64,000 nt of DNA from Phoronis australis (GCA_002633005.1 NMRA01000344.1:323776-387775), one strand, 5' to 3'; counted from the first letter of the stretch, positions 45,117 to 58,290 are shown. Numbers and translations are program-made. The notes: generated by a model from the letters alone, not told the origin.

Positions 45117-48100
45117 CGATAAGAATTTCCTCGAACTTGATGGCTTCAAATGCCGACATCTACCTTGAAGTTCGCCAAGTAATTTTGCAAGGGTGTACAG
45201 CAAAGAATGTTAAGGCCCAAATTCCCGTTTCACCTAGGCTGTCTTAGAACGCCTTGTTTCAACATCGCTGTCTTGGCTACCTATAACAGTAAGAGTTAAA
45301 ATGTGAAAGGCGTGAATGCAAAATTGTATTTCTGCTCAGGACTGACGAAAGAACGAACAAGTAAACGAATAAGCATACAGTCAAACACTCTCTTCCAAAC
45401 GCCTCATATCCCCTTATTCTATTTTGAAGATGGTAGATGCTGTCCTTGTCTTTGACAGTGTGGACTTTATCCTATTAGGAAAGCTATCTCACTGCACAAA
45501 CCTAAAGCTTTACGATAGTGTTTCTGATTACCCCATCGGTAGGTACGTAAATCCCAAGAGACCATGAATTCAAGCTTGAGCTTATCAGTCAACCTCTTTG
45601 CAACTGTCTGAGACTATACATTTCATACCAGGTATCGTCCATTGTATGAAATCGAACACAGATTGGTGCTAAGAATTCTTACGCGATCAAACCCGAATGA
45701 TTCGTTTGCAAAATGTTACTGGAGGCAAACGTCGAAAATTTTAGTTTCGGTTTATTCTTGTTAGGTTTTTCTTTATCAAAATAGGCTCAATGCCAGTTTA
45801 TCAGTGTTGCATACATTGTGTATGGTTGCCACGTTTATACAATTAGTTTCAAGTCTCGATGCTACGAGACCCCTTGTTCATGTAGGCTCACTGGCAAGTA
45901 ACTTCCTTCATAACCGACATCGTTATTTTGCTATGAACGGCAAAATAGCGATGCCACGTGGTTGAGTTCCGTAGACACAAGAATCTCGTGACAAAAGGTA
46001 ATATAATTACGTGCTTCGCTTGCAAGACATGGCGATGTATCGCGAAATCTGGCATTTGGTGAGGTTTGAGCGTATAAGGAACTCACGGTACGTTTCTTAC
46101 ATAAATCCTTCTTATTGCTTGTGATACCTGTGTTGATTTCTCCGAATTCATTATTACGGCAACATTATTTATGCCATGAATGTTTGAATGAGTTGTGATT
46201 AATTCGACTTCTATCTGATCAATGAATGATATCATAATAAAATGAACTTTTGTATTGAATAACACCGAGCTCTTCATTTATTTTACAAAAGTGAGTTTCT
46301 TATTTTAAATGCCTCCAACACTGGTTGAACATTTTACTTAGGCGAGTCACTATACATAATAGATTCGACCTTTACTAAAACAAAGCATCGTCAAAAACTA
46401 TACTTGTTAGAATTTCCATTCCGAACTCCAAAAACATTCACAGTCTTTGATCAACGTAAATATGACCATTATTGTTAACAATTCTGTCATGAGTTTCAAC
46501 AACCATTGAAACATATCACAAATACATAATGTATAGAACTGAAGGTTCGCCTACTTCTCCCACGGCTGGAACTGCAACAACAAAATATCCAGCTAAATGT
46601 TACTTACCCTCAAATTTCCTCAGTCATGCTTCTTGACTCCATTGTTACGTAACGCAGTATAACAGCGGAACTGTAATGACTTGCAAAAGTCTACTTGTCT
46701 ATATATTTATACATCTTACATGGATTTATGTTTGTAATTGTTTTGCTAAGTTGTGGCTTTGCTACCCAATCGCAGTTCTTGCATTATGTTCTTCACCCTA
46801 ATATACCACATGTCTAATTTAATAACGAAAACTTACATTCAACAAAGATATTATAACTAGTTTTCTAGTTACTCCTTATAGATCTTAAATGAAGGCACCA
46901 CTTTATGATAATTGCCAATTGTCAATTGGTTGAATTGTTCGTGACATATATTTCACACAGAGTACTGTATAGTTCAGTCACATATTCAATACGTGCACAT
47001 CCCCAGCCCTTGCATCTGAAGTAGATCAGCAACAATACAAAAGTCTCTACTATCACGGAAGGTCAAACAGGTTCAAACAGGAGTCTTGCTCCGCCCCATC
47101 TGCTTATCATCAAGGTCAAAATGCTGGTCTTAAAGACAATACAGAGTATTGTAGATAACGGGGATTGTTTTTAACCTGTAGGCCTAACTGACAACTTGAC
47201 GGGCAAGCACCCTGGCGTCCTGTTCCACAATACAAAAATCTAAACGGTGTCGATGGTTAGAGTGAAGACAAGAACACGAAACGAACAATTTCTCAAGAAA
47301 TATCTAATTGAAAGAGTACTATGATTCAGGTTAACAACCGCGATTTCGATGCTATACGCCACGAAGTGTTTCTCAAATTCTACCCACTTTCGCCAGTGTC
47401 TTGCTGCGATACGAGTTCCTACCAACTGCTCACATGTCGGTGCTCAGAAAATCAACGAGGAAATCGATGAAAACAACGTCGACGAAAAAACATTATCATT
47501 AAGACAAAGATACTATATCCCAACTTAGGTAACTATAAAATCTTTGTTGAAGATACGTGGCATGATAATGCATCACACATTTTCCATGATAACATGATTT
47601 GTACTGAATTATCTAAGTGTCTCGAAGTCCTGATACATTAATTTAGCGTTATCTTTTTCAGGAAACGACATCGTTTTTAGTTCGTTGGACTCCTTTATGG
47701 ATCGCTGTGTTTTATCTTATTATCACTCTAATGTTTACTATTAGAGTTACAAGATATGACAGTTGTGTAAGTCACAATAAGGCAATTGATTTACAAATCT
47801 GACTTAAGGTCGTTGTTTATTTAGAAATATTTCCTACTATGGATTAGTTATAATATTCCATATCATTGCGTATAACACAATACTTCTAGCCACAATGACG
47901 TGATATACCTTTTTTAGTGTTTTCCAAGTAATGGGTTGCAGTGGTCCCACCTTTCAAAAAGTTTGGGATTTCTGTCAATTACCGTGAGCACAGGCCAAAA
48001 TCACTAAACAAGCCGAGAACGACATACAAAGTACATTGACAAAAGGAGGCAAATCACCTGGTACATCTTACTTTTATCAATAGAAAATAAAACAAGTGAC

Positions 48101-48204
48101 CAAAAGTGGATGATTGCAATATGGGTTTATTTCTAACACAATTTGCCTTCAAGGTGACGAACCCAGAAATTCAAAATACTCCCTGTGTCAGAATATAGTC
48201 TGAC
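45117..48204. other. No gene recognised
   Basis: Includes the probable mucin 3' UTR. Short unassigned ORFs at 46083-46277 and 47240-47425 (minus). CCAATTGTCAATTGG near 46917 is a small palindrome. Nothing more can be supported. Confidence 0.45.
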
Positions 48205-48970
48205 AGTATTATTAGTTGTATTGTTTTGTTTTGTTATTCAGTTTGATTTGCATGACCCCTGAGTTAAGTACAATGATGATGTAATTTGTTTACTACAGAA
48301 TGGTATGGAACTTTCTAGAAGACCGAGGTCAGAACAGTGATGATGTAATTTGTTTACTACAGTATAGTGTGGAACTTTCTAGAAGACTCTAGCATGACAG
48401 TGATTGATGCAGTCTGGAATATTCTAGAGACTAGTACATGTTTGTAGAATGATTGGGTAGGTTCCAGAAAGTTCTGGTATGTGCTTGAATTGATGAAAAG
48501 TTCCAGAACAATGCATTAGGCTATAAGTACACAAGCACGGGTTTGTGCTAGCAGACTAGTTACTTGAGTCCCAGAAGATTAAGTGAGTTGAGTCTCAGAT
48601 GATCAAGTCGGGAGATCAAGTGAGATCAAGTAAGTTCAAGTAAGGAGAACTACAGTTGAGTTGCAGAGAAGAGAATCAGCAGTTAGTACAGCGATGGTCA
48701 ATAGAGAGCCAGCTACAGAGACAGCAGGTTATTGAATCGAGTGTAACAGTTGCTGGAAGTATCTCAGATGTTCAATACAAGTCAAGGCTTCGCAGCACTG
48801 GCTGGAGCATAAACAGACATTACGTCGGACGTTTTGTTTGAGTAGGCTTGTGAACGTACGGTCGGGATTGATAAAGGATTAACTCGAACCAGTCTTCAGT
48901 CAATCTTCGCACCGAAAGCTATTAGCACCGGTCTGTAACAACCTGCGCCCACCCACACACGGGGGAAAAC
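48205..48970 (+). mobile_element. LTR-like dispersed repeat, copy C
   Basis: Plus-strand copy of the family at 7487-8045 and 8895-9478. It has a TATAAGTACACA box near 48521, GAAAGCTATTAGCACCGGTCTG near 48915, and TGTAACAACCTGCGCCCACC at the 3' boundary. Near the 5' end a 64-base unit (GATGATGTAATTTGTTTACT) is tandemly repeated at 48275 and 48339. The ORF at 48656-48841 lies inside the repeat and is not a gene. Confidence 0.62.
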
Positions 48971-49574
48971 GTGACACCCTGTTTAGCATAACTGCGCCAC
49001 ATGACGCACAAACCCAACTTCAAGCTGCCCTGTGCATGCCTTTTGGCTATTTCAATTTTACTTTGAGACACTCAAACTTCGTGTCTAAATGAGCAGGGAA
49101 GGGCTAGCAGCCACATTCATAAGCGAGGACACTACGACATTATGAAATGTAGTCTTTTGAACGAGTTCTGCTGACAACCAAAATATCTGATGCCACAGTA
49201 GGTTACGCAGTATGCAATTCACTTACATGCGACATATTCAGAAAATCCAAGCAAAAGGGATGTTTTATTTTTTTCAATATCATTTGCATTGAACGATAAC
49301 GTGATGTTTGTTTCCATGGTCTTTTGTGATTTTTCGCCTTATTTATTATTTCAAAATCATAATACTCACGTAATTCCATTTCCATCGCTACTCTTTGGAA
49401 TTTTTCTAATTTCAATTTAAGTATCACAGCACGATTTGTTTGAGACGACTTCAATGACGTCAGTTACATGACAGCTCTTTCTTCCATTTTGATTTTCGAC
49501 AATTTCTGCAATTTTACATTATTTAGCCAGTCGGCAAATTCAAAGAAAAAGATTCCCAAGGCTGAGGGATCCTT
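48971..49574. other. No gene recognised
   Basis: Spacer with one unassigned minus-strand ORF (49203-49454). Confidence 0.45.
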
Positions 49575-51345
49575 CTTACAAATTTTTGATTTATCGCACG
49601 CAAAGAAAATGGAGCTCTTTAATTGAAAAGTCTGTGGAATTTAAAACAATTTAAAATGACTATTTGCAAAGTTGAACTGACATCTTTTCACAAAAAAACG
49701 TCGAGCTGCTTGTCATTTCGACGTGGTTCCTGTCGTTAACATGTGAGGCTTCGAAAATTTAAATTTGATACATTCTACGTCGTTCAAAGTTACTGGATTA
49801 CACGTGATTGGAAAGGGTAAGTCCGTTTATAGTACCAAAGGCGGTAGAGAGGGAGACAAATCTCCTAGCGAAATCCCATTGCACGTTCACTGGCGGACAT
49901 TGTTGTTTCATGGACCGTAGAGAGGTCTAGCAGGCGTGTGCGCAATAACAAAATGGCAAGACATGACGGCTCCTATCGGTAAAAAAGCAAAGGTGCTTCT
50001 TGCACTGCGTACGACTGAAGCAACAGTTAACTGAAAATTCATGACTTTTTGCTTTCCACTGATTTATTATTGTGACGTTCATGATAGAAACAAATGGTGA
50101 TTTTGCGTGAAACTGTTGCCAGTCAACCAATAATGGGTTGGGTTCTTTATTGTTCCCTTCATTTGATCGCTAATACAGAAAATTATCGTAAATGGTTTGA
50201 ATGATTATGGGAATTGTTACTTATTTAAATTATTTCTTATGATCCCATACAGTTAACATCCTGGCTGTCGTTAATCAACAATCTGCACTAAGGACTCAGT
50301 TTTTTGTTAGCCTGCCTCCCTGTTTTGGCTCCTACCTCTTTGTCAGCCAATCTATCTACTGTTTATTACATCCCTGACCCACAAAATCCTACAGGTTCTG
50401 TACCTACCCAACCTCCAATCACCTACTTACAAATGCTCACCTCTGATTACTGAGTCACCCTCTTGCTTATGATGTATTTCTCATAATGTATATTACCTTT
50501 GCTGCCAAATTTATTTTTCTTGATTTACTTTGATATTTTGCCTTTGTATATTCTTCCAATACACTGCTCATATTTCTTGTTCTCGATATTTTTAACAAAG
50601 ATACTTCGCAATTTTAAATTTGAGAAACTAAAATTAACCATGGTAGTCGATGCCTCGCGTACTTTGTCGGAGCACACCCACCCGCAAGGTGTCGCCACAG
50701 TCCATGACACAATAATGGCGGTGGCCAATGAGAGTATTCTTGTTTAAGTCTTTGATATTAATTGCATTGGATGTCATGAAAAGGGATCCAGCTGAATTAC
50801 ACATAGAAACAATGTTTTAACAACGGTTGGTGTAGCTCTGGCATCTGGTCACTTGCTGTATGTACTTAGCAGCATCATTTTGTGACCAGTTCTGCCTGAA
50901 CAATAACATACATCGCATTTATTTTGAAATGTTTAAGATTTGTTTACTTCCAATAATTTATCCTTCCTCCATACGTTTATTTGTATGAAAGTCCTTCGGT
51001 CCAAAGTTTTATGTAGAGTCCGTGATAGGAGAAATTCTATGAAACGGTCGATATACGTTTTTGGTTAAGTGTTTGATAAAGAATAGCTGTGAAGTACCTT
51101 TATATCGTTATCAGTATAGGTAAACAATATCTTAGTATATAAGATCACATCAGTTTCCTCGGGAGTAGACCTAGTTTGACCCGACTCAGACCTGATTACA
51201 GACCAGGAAATACACAGTGCTGCGTTTGAAACAAATTGGGCATACAACAGGTAACATTCACAGTAGCTTGATTTGACCAGCATTAGTAATTCATCATCAA
51301 TGACTGTCTTTAAAATACAATGTGTACCCACATGTTCACTGCATG
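49575..51345 (+). repeat. Old direct duplication, copy 1 (with extra 0.95 kb)
   Basis: Segments 49620-49800 and 50766-51340 match 56650-56830 and 56875-57420 in the same order and orientation. Shared phrases include ATGACTATTTG, GCTGCTTGTCAT, GATGTCATGAAAAGG/GCATGTCATGAAAAGG, CAATAACATACAT and TTAGTATATAAGA. The stretch 49800-50760 has no counterpart in copy 2 and holds an unassigned ORF (50499-50747). I recognise no protein. Confidence 0.75.
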
Positions 51346-51494
51346 TTGATGGAGTGGCTTACGAGATGGTGTATTGGCAGAACTATTTATTTGGCGCATA
51401 ATCTGGCCAGCTCACAGAGCCTGTTTGCAAGGAACGGATCTAGACCAACGTATAGAAGGAAGTGGTGTAAAGGAAGAATCTTTACATTGTAATT

Positions 51495-52041
51495 AAAAAT
51501 AACACTAATGGTAGAAACCACGCACTACAGAGTTTGCGGTGACCATTCAAGCAAACTTAACTTTTACTTTTTGAAAACATTTCTGTAGCCATATATTCAT
51601 TCATTAACTTAAAATGTTGCTACTACTGGTACTAGTGATATTCTTGGTAATACTACTAGTACCAGTATTAGAACTTCTACTGCTAGCACTACTCCTAGTT
51701 CTACTAGTGCCAACTAGTACAACTACTGGTACTGATACTAGTACTATCACTAGTAATACTACTAGGCCGTGCCTCTAATAATATTTTGTTCTAATACTGT
51801 TGCTATTACTAAAAGGACATCTGCCACTGTTACTGTTTATGCTATTATTACAATAGACTACTCTATCGTCACTCAAGTCTTAAGTCCATGAAGATGATTG
51901 TCTTTTCGAAAACCTTACTCTTGGTCTCTATCGCCTCTCTGTCGAACGCGATGTTGTTGTATTCTTTGTCCATGGTATACGATGTTCCGTTGACTGCCAA
52001 GCTATCTATTGCTGACACCTTTTCTAGCTCATTCAAGACGC
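51495..52041 (-). pseudogene. Inverted partial copy of the mucin SEA exon and following intron
   Basis: Read on the minus strand this block matches 40749 to about 41335 of the mucin gene: the second half of the SEA exon (VLNELEKVSAIDSLAVNGTS, YTMDKEYNNIAFDREAIETK), the GTAAGG donor, the intron with its CTAG-rich microsatellite (shorter here) and sequence up to the next acceptor region. Exon bases are about 97% identical by eye. The rest of the SEA domain is missing upstream of 52041, so it is a fragment, not a working gene. Confidence 0.9.
51610..51775. repeat. CTAG-rich trinucleotide-like tract (copy in inverted fragment)
   Basis: ACTACTAGTACCAG-type units matching the tract at 41040-41240 in inverse orientation, but shorter. 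Confidence 0.85.
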
Positions 52042-53249
52042 CCGAGCAGTTGCGAAAGCAGCGATATACAAAATAAACTGAATAAGTGTGGAACCGTTTC
52101 TTCATATGTACTTGGACCTTCATCGGCTGATTATTTCTAGCAAACTGGCCCTTCTCAACCATAAGCAAATGCTATCTACCATTAAAACTAATTGGAAGAT
52201 CACGATGCAAAGCTGTGTTTGCTCAAGCTTGAATGATTGTCAAACAAGTGACTTTTGTTTACTTATTGGTATTTGAATGATATTTGACGAAAATGATTTT
52301 CTACTGCGGAACGGAAAGGTTTAGACGTATTTTGATATCTCGAGAACCTTGGTGAGCAATCACAGTTTTATTAATAAGAAAGTTTAAAAAATAAATTCTC
52401 TTTAAACTATCTGCAGATTCAAAGCTCTCGTTCTCGGACCAATGGGTTGTTTGGTTCTGTAATAAAATGATGTTCGTAATTTATGAGAAATTTCACGATT
52501 ATTATAACAGTAAAAAAGAAGGGGAAGTTTGACAGAACACCCACAGTCCACCTATGAATATCGTTTTATCAAACTGTTTTATTTGCTTATGTTTATTTAC
52601 TTTAATTCACGTTTTATCAACTGTCCATAGGCGTTGTCTTCGTAACGTCTTGTATGAAGTGGGTAACTCGCATATTTCGTGCTCGGAGATAACAGTCGCT
52701 GGGAGAGCATGATTCACTGCATATAACACGAAATATTATATGCCGAGATTGGGCAACTCGACCGACTTGCTCATCACAGAAATCAGGTTGCTGATTTTAT
52801 TGTTCTCTCGAAAATAAGACTATCATAAACACATTAGGGCGGCAATAGTACTTTTGAATTTTTGTTTTGAAAGTTTGTAAATAACATATTTGAATAGTTC
52901 GTGAAAAACACTCGTGAATAGGTTTTTGAAGTTTGAAAATAAGACAAGAATGTGGCTTTTATAACCAAAAATGTTGCAATAATATGTTTCTTATTAATTC
53001 TGCTGGGCGTGCAACATAATTGGGCAAAAAAGTACGCGTACTCTGCATCCACAGCGGTCAAGACGTTTCTCACAATATCGTTAAAGCTGAACTTACTTTT
53101 GGAACAGCACTCGCTGTCCACTATGGAAAGCCCGATGACAAAATTGAACCATAAATGAGATGATTTTAAAATCTTTGCTGTCCATGATGTATTAGCTCTT
53201 TGCTAAACATGCTGTGTCCTCGTTAAATAAATTTAAAAATATTATTATT
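52042..53249. other. No gene recognised; inverted short repeat
   Basis: GCATATTTCGTG at about 52669 pairs with CACGAAATAT at about 52728, followed at 52744-52764 by a 21-base sequence repeated inversely at 55620-55640. Minus-strand ORF 52834-53121 is unassigned. Confidence 0.45.
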
Positions 53250-53340
53250 AATAATAAGGATAACGAAAACGGTAACGAGTAATAGTAGTGATAGTAGTAA
53301 CAGTATTAATAGTAGTAACAGTAGTGATAGTAATGTAATG
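53250..53340 (+). repeat. Imperfect TAA/TAG trinucleotide tract
   Basis: ATTATTAATAATAAGG then GTAATAGTAGTGATAGTAGT and similar units. Confidence 0.85.
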
Positions 53341-55618
53341 CTAATAAAAATGATAATAGGTAACCAAATCCATGTCGTGTCAGCCCGGAGGGCATTCCTC
53401 TGGAGGGTGTATAATAAAAGTGCCGCCCAAAAGGGTGTTTTTTACAAAAAATACTCTCCAAAATGGTGCCTTTTTCGACAAAACTATATCTAGAAGGTGC
53501 CTTTCCTGAATTTCTGGAACAAAAGAGTGCAAAATGTGAGGTTTTACACAAATTGGTGTCTAAATTGGTCACTTTTTTGTACGCGCACATTCTCTAAATG
53601 GGTAGGTACTTGTATTCAAAATTTTCGGGCTGCACTCCTCGTCTAAAATACTCCAGTACCCTCAGGCCGTGTCACATACTACTTGTTCGTGATTTTCGTC
53701 ATTTTCCTTGCAATATGACGTGGGTTTCGTAAAATGTAACAATGGTACATTTCTCGCATGTGCGTTCGACGTGAAATGTAACAACTACGTAAAATGTAAC
53801 AACTTGTTACATTTTTAGGAGGGGCTTAGTAGAATAAATATACACCGGTGAGGTTTAATCAACACTCTTATCTCAAGATTAACTTCCTCATGGTTGTCAG
53901 TTCCAAGAAAGAAAAAGCGAAAGAAGTATAGTTAAATTGAAATGAAACTGGTTTTCTTAGACAAATATCATCATTGCATTAGCGTGTACAACCTGTTTGA
54001 GGGCATACCCATTAATACTATCTCATGATAGATTAAAGTAAACGCATTTTCTCACGACCTTTGTATATTGTCGAATTATCACGAGCTTCGTGTCTACTTA
54101 GTTATTTAATTTCTCGTTGCTCTAGAAATTACAGCGATCTCATAAGATGTATTGAGACTTGGTGATTTCTTTTCTTCTGGTTATGAGACTACTGCGAAGC
54201 AGAACATTAACTTGTCTTGTGAACAGCCTGAGGATTTTAGTGTCCGAGGGATAATGTTCTTAAATGCAATCCAATGAACGTAACCGAGCAAACCAAACTT
54301 TTGACACACCATAAACAAGCTAAAATGTTTTACAGAATGAGTTTTATATCAATTAAAAGACTAAAGTGCCTATAAGCCCGCAATCATATAAAGGAACTTT
54401 TGATTTAGACCACATGCCGTTATGAAATTGACCCAAATTGCTCCTTGAATGTGATTCCACGATTTCTAAACAGTGGAAGTTCGTCATTGCTTAAGACTCA
54501 TCCCAAGTTTATTTGTCAAGGCGTGTCATTTTATGCAATGAACATGGAATCAAAGTATGACGAATTGCCTGTTCTTTGCAAAGCTAGACATCTCGCGTCA
54601 TCTTAATAACGAACATCAACCTGGCCAATTTTATAGCGGAAAAGGGTTTAAATTAAATGCTCGGTTGTTAATAGCCCTTTAACTACAAGCCGAAAGATTA
54701 AAACGGATGTTATTGATGATTGATTGGAAAATTTGCGACATGAAATGTCACGGGACTAACAGATGGTTTTGGGAAACCCCAGAATTCCTGGAAACCGGAA
54801 CTAAATAGGTACATGTACGTGGATAAAGAAAATGTCCATGCGTCGAGTGCTTACACGTGTATTGTCTACAAAGGAGTTTTTACCATTGTGAACTGACACC
54901 ATTCATCTTATCGGTTTATTGTCTCTTAGTCCAATAATGTTATCACTGAGCATATAGATTAAGTCCTATAAATTAATGATCGTATTAGAATAATACGATG
55001 AGATTTTAAACGTTATCGTTCACACGGAACATTGAAGTGATAGAATAGTGGCGTATAGCACAAAGCACAAAGCATATAATCAATGTTGCCACAAAACTAT
55101 ATTTTAAACTCTCCACATCGTACTGAGGCGCGACGTTGTTTCCGCGGTACGAAGTCAATTGATGAAAGCTGCAATTCCGTGCTAGGCCCGGATTATAGTC
55201 TCTTAACTCGAGATGGACCTCAAAATTATTTTGGCATTTTCTATTCTACTGTTGTGCTACCTCAAGATAAATGCCTGTTATTCCACAGTCTAGTAAGTAA
55301 TGGCTTATATGGATAACTGTCTACTCCTAGTTTGCACTTCATTATTGCAACATTAAATAAAGGTTTTAGGTTATAAAATTCGCATTCAATGCTCAATTTT
55401 CATAATTCAAAAACCTAATCAAGTGTGCCTTTCATGAACTATTCAAATATGCTATATTCTACAAACTAGCTTGCAAAACGAAACTTTAAAAATAGCGTTA
55501 TCTCCCTCCATGTGTTATGATGGTCTCATGATCTAGTGATTCAGCAGCCTGAGGCGATTTCATTAACCACAACAACATGGTGTCTTTGATCTAAGCTGCA
55601 GATTCTGTGGTGCGCAAA
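53341..55618. other. No gene recognised
   Basis: GTAAAATGTAACAA occurs twice and inversely (TTGTTACATTTTTA) at 53730-53820. ORFs at 53306-53590 (-) and 55083-55316 (+) are unassigned. Confidence 0.45.
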
Positions 55619-55645
55619 CCGGTCGAGTTGCCCAATCTCGACCGG
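55619..55645. other. Perfect 9-base-arm hairpin
   Basis: CCGGTCGAG, a 9-base loop TTGCCCAAT, then CTCGACCGG. The left arm and loop are also found in inverse orientation at 52744-52764. Confidence 0.7.
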
Positions 55646-56470
55646 CTAGGGTGGCAACGTAGGATTCTTTTCGTGGAAATCTTGAGTTTTTACTCAAGAC
55701 CTTAGCTCAAATCCAGGGATCATCAAATGCAAACTTGGGAGAGAAACTCACTGGCATAAACCAAAATGTACTTGGGCACAGAATACAGACAGAGATGACA
55801 AACCTTGATTTCGTACAAAAGTAGAACGGAGAATGGGAAAAATAATATCGGGTTTGATTGCGAGTAAAAATATTTGGCCCCGGCCCCTGCTTAGTTCTCG
55901 TGCTTAAGCATTAATTTTAAAAGTGCATCGCATTAACCTTGAAAGTTTCCTTTACATGATAACATCTATTTTAACATTCAGTTGAAATCTGGGACTATAT
56001 TGAAACGAAAACAGTCGGAAGTTAGAAGGCCGAATCTTCAGTAAATATCAGTAGCCAACATAACAGTTTGAATGTCATTCTAGAGTGATTTTATTAAGTT
56101 CAAAATCAAGATAAACACATTACATAACCTTGAAATGAACAAAATAAATCATTGTTGAGGTTACGCATCTTTCAAGTCTGGTCTCTCAGGTTTTTTCACA
56201 ACGTGTCCACGACAACCACTAACAGATTGGTAAAAAGTCAAAAATCAGATTCTGCAGGCTTCCTGCTTTCAGAAATTATGTAGTTTTACTGAGGACCCAG
56301 CATCTATGCAATTACTGTTTGCAGCCAATTGTTATGTCATCCAGGCATTTCGTCTTTTCCACACGAGATTTGGACAATTATATAATCAACAACTTACCAG
56401 TAAGTGTCAATATATAAATATAGACACTGATGTGGGCCAATAGTGAAATATACACAGAAAAATCAGGAAG
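55646..56470. other. No gene recognised
   Basis: Non-coding; may include the body of the SINE whose tRNA-like head begins at 56544 and reads leftward. Confidence 0.4.
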
Positions 56471-56544
56471 CCTAACTGGGAATCGAACCACTGGTCTCTA
56501 GATTCCCTGTCTAGTGCTCTTATCACTGAGCTACTGACTACCCA
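56471..56544 (-). mobile_element. tRNA-derived SINE head
   Basis: On the minus strand, GTAGCTCAGTGATAAGAGCA is an A-box/D-arm, CTAGACAGGGAATCTAG is a five-pair anticodon-like stem-loop (triplet GGG) and GGTTCGATTCC is a perfect B-box. The acceptor and T stems do not pair and position 33 is A instead of U, so it is not a working tRNA. A non-tRNA tail continues leftward, as in SINEs. Confidence 0.72.
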
Positions 56545-56599
56545 ACATCTTTATGAAGTGTTTTAAAAAGGCGTTTAATAATTCCAAAAATAAAAGTTT

Positions 56600-57420
56600 G
56601 AGACATCTTCCCCTGGCCATGTTCATGAAAGACAAAATTTAAGTACGCAGTAATCTGAAATTCAAGACATTTTAAATGACTATTTGAAAAGCAAAACTGA
56701 CTTCTTTTCACAAAACATGTAAGCTGCTTGTCATCTTGATGTGTGCATGGTTCAGATCTTTAACTTGTGATGCTTCAGAACTCTGTACGCGTTAAAAGTT
56801 CAAAGATATTCGATAAAACTTGACCATATTCCGGAGGTTGACAGGTACCAAATGTCTGTTTGTGTTACTCATGTTGCATGTCATGAAAAGGAGAACAGCT
56901 GAAAGAATCAATGTTTTAAATCATGGTGGTGTAACACTGGCATTGTCAGTAGCTAAATGTATTTAGTAGCACCATATTGTGACCGACTGTGATTGAATAA
57001 TAACATACATTACATTTCTTTGGAATTGTGGGGTTCTGCTTACTGACAACGCTTCTTGTTAGGAGAGATTTTATGAAAAGGGTCGATATAATTTATTGGT
57101 GAACAGCTTGATATACAGTTTGGTAGCTTTGATAACATTAACTACCTTTCTGTTGTTATCAGTAAGTCCCTTGTAAACACATTTTAGTATATAAGACCGT
57201 CTACCCACTGTAAATAATCACACCTACTTCCTCAAGAGTTGCCTACATCTTGTTTGACGTGACTCGTACACACTTGATAAATTAGAGACCAAGAAAGAAA
57301 CAGGGCATACAACAGATAAAATTAAGTGTGACGTACTTTACTCAGTATCAGTAACCCAGCATCACCGAATATCTACGAAATTTAATATAATCCTTAAAGC
57401 CAGTTTGTACCCACCCACAA
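56600..57420 (+). repeat. Old direct duplication, copy 2
   Basis: Counterpart of 49575-51345. Shared TTAGTATATAAGA at about 57185 (51133 in copy 1) and TTTCCTC or CTTCCTC shortly after. Confidence 0.75.
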
Positions 57421-57899
57421 ATAGATCGGTTTCGAGATTGGGTCGCTGGTGGATCGGTTTAGGAGCTTTTTTCAAAATACCAACATGGAAACCATGCGGT
57501 TAGTCGCGTCGATTTCTTTTGAAAAAGATCGTTTTCACGGTTCATGCGAGGAAACAAATCCTACACTCGTCTCAGATTCATGACATCGGCAAAACCTCTC
57601 AGAAATTTCGTCAAAATCCCTTCTCAAGCCTCAGGATTTTGATGAAAATTCCAAGAGTTTTTGCCCATGTCATAAACCTTAGACGATTCTCTATGTAGGA
57701 TCTTATTGACAAGCCTGTATATTGAGCCAAATATCTTCAAGATTATAGAATTAAACTCAACAAAAGTATGCATTTTCAGAAAGTAGAAATTCCGGAAACT
57801 TCTATTTTTGATTTTATACCAATGTGCCACTAATTAAATCACGTGACCATTGTGACGTTTTGGACACAGTCAGTGGGCGTTTATTTGGTGTTAGAGCTT
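57421..57899. other. No gene recognised
   Basis: Spacer before the LINE relic; may contain its decayed 5' part. Confidence 0.4.
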
Positions 57900-58290
57900 C
57901 TTGTGCCAAATGTTCATGTAGTGAGGCGTTTATTCGGAAAATTCCTCTTGAAAGCCCACCCAGCGTCAACTTTAAGACACACACAAGTGATCTATGCTCT
58001 TTCTGTGGTGAACACAGTGAAACTTTTTTCCATCTCTTTTGGGAATGTCGTCTTGACTCCGGTTTCTGGCTCCTGTTTGCTGAGTGGTTAAAACAAACAT
58101 ACCATGTAAATTTTCATGTGGACAAGATAGCAGTGTTTTTTGGGAAACATTCATTCGGAAAATTGTAATATTAATCTGTTGATCATGTTAGCAAAAATTA
58201 TATATTTAGCCAAAATTTTGTTAAAAAACCCTTAATTTTCAATTGTTCATTAACTTTATTAAATTACGTCTTGAAGGAAACATGGTACTT
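57900..58290 (+). mobile_element. LINE 3'-end relic (HLFWEC type)
   Basis: The frame ending at 58168 contains SDLCSFCGEHSETFFHLFWE, then CRLDSGFWLLFAEWL, the C-x2-C .. HLFWEC .. FW pattern at the C terminus of many L1/Tx1-like LINE polyproteins. After a stop, INLLIMLAKIIYLAKILLKN follows in another frame, the usual next block. The upstream reverse-transcriptase domain is absent. Inactive remnant. Confidence 0.78.

Noticed and set aside
51888-52076. Plus-strand ORF beginning MKMIVFSKTLLLVSIASLSN, which resembles a secreted protein
   Set aside because: It is the antisense of the SEA-exon fragment; the signal-like start is coincidental.
56471-56544. Functional tRNA-Pro gene
   Set aside because: Acceptor and T stems do not pair and base 33 is not U.
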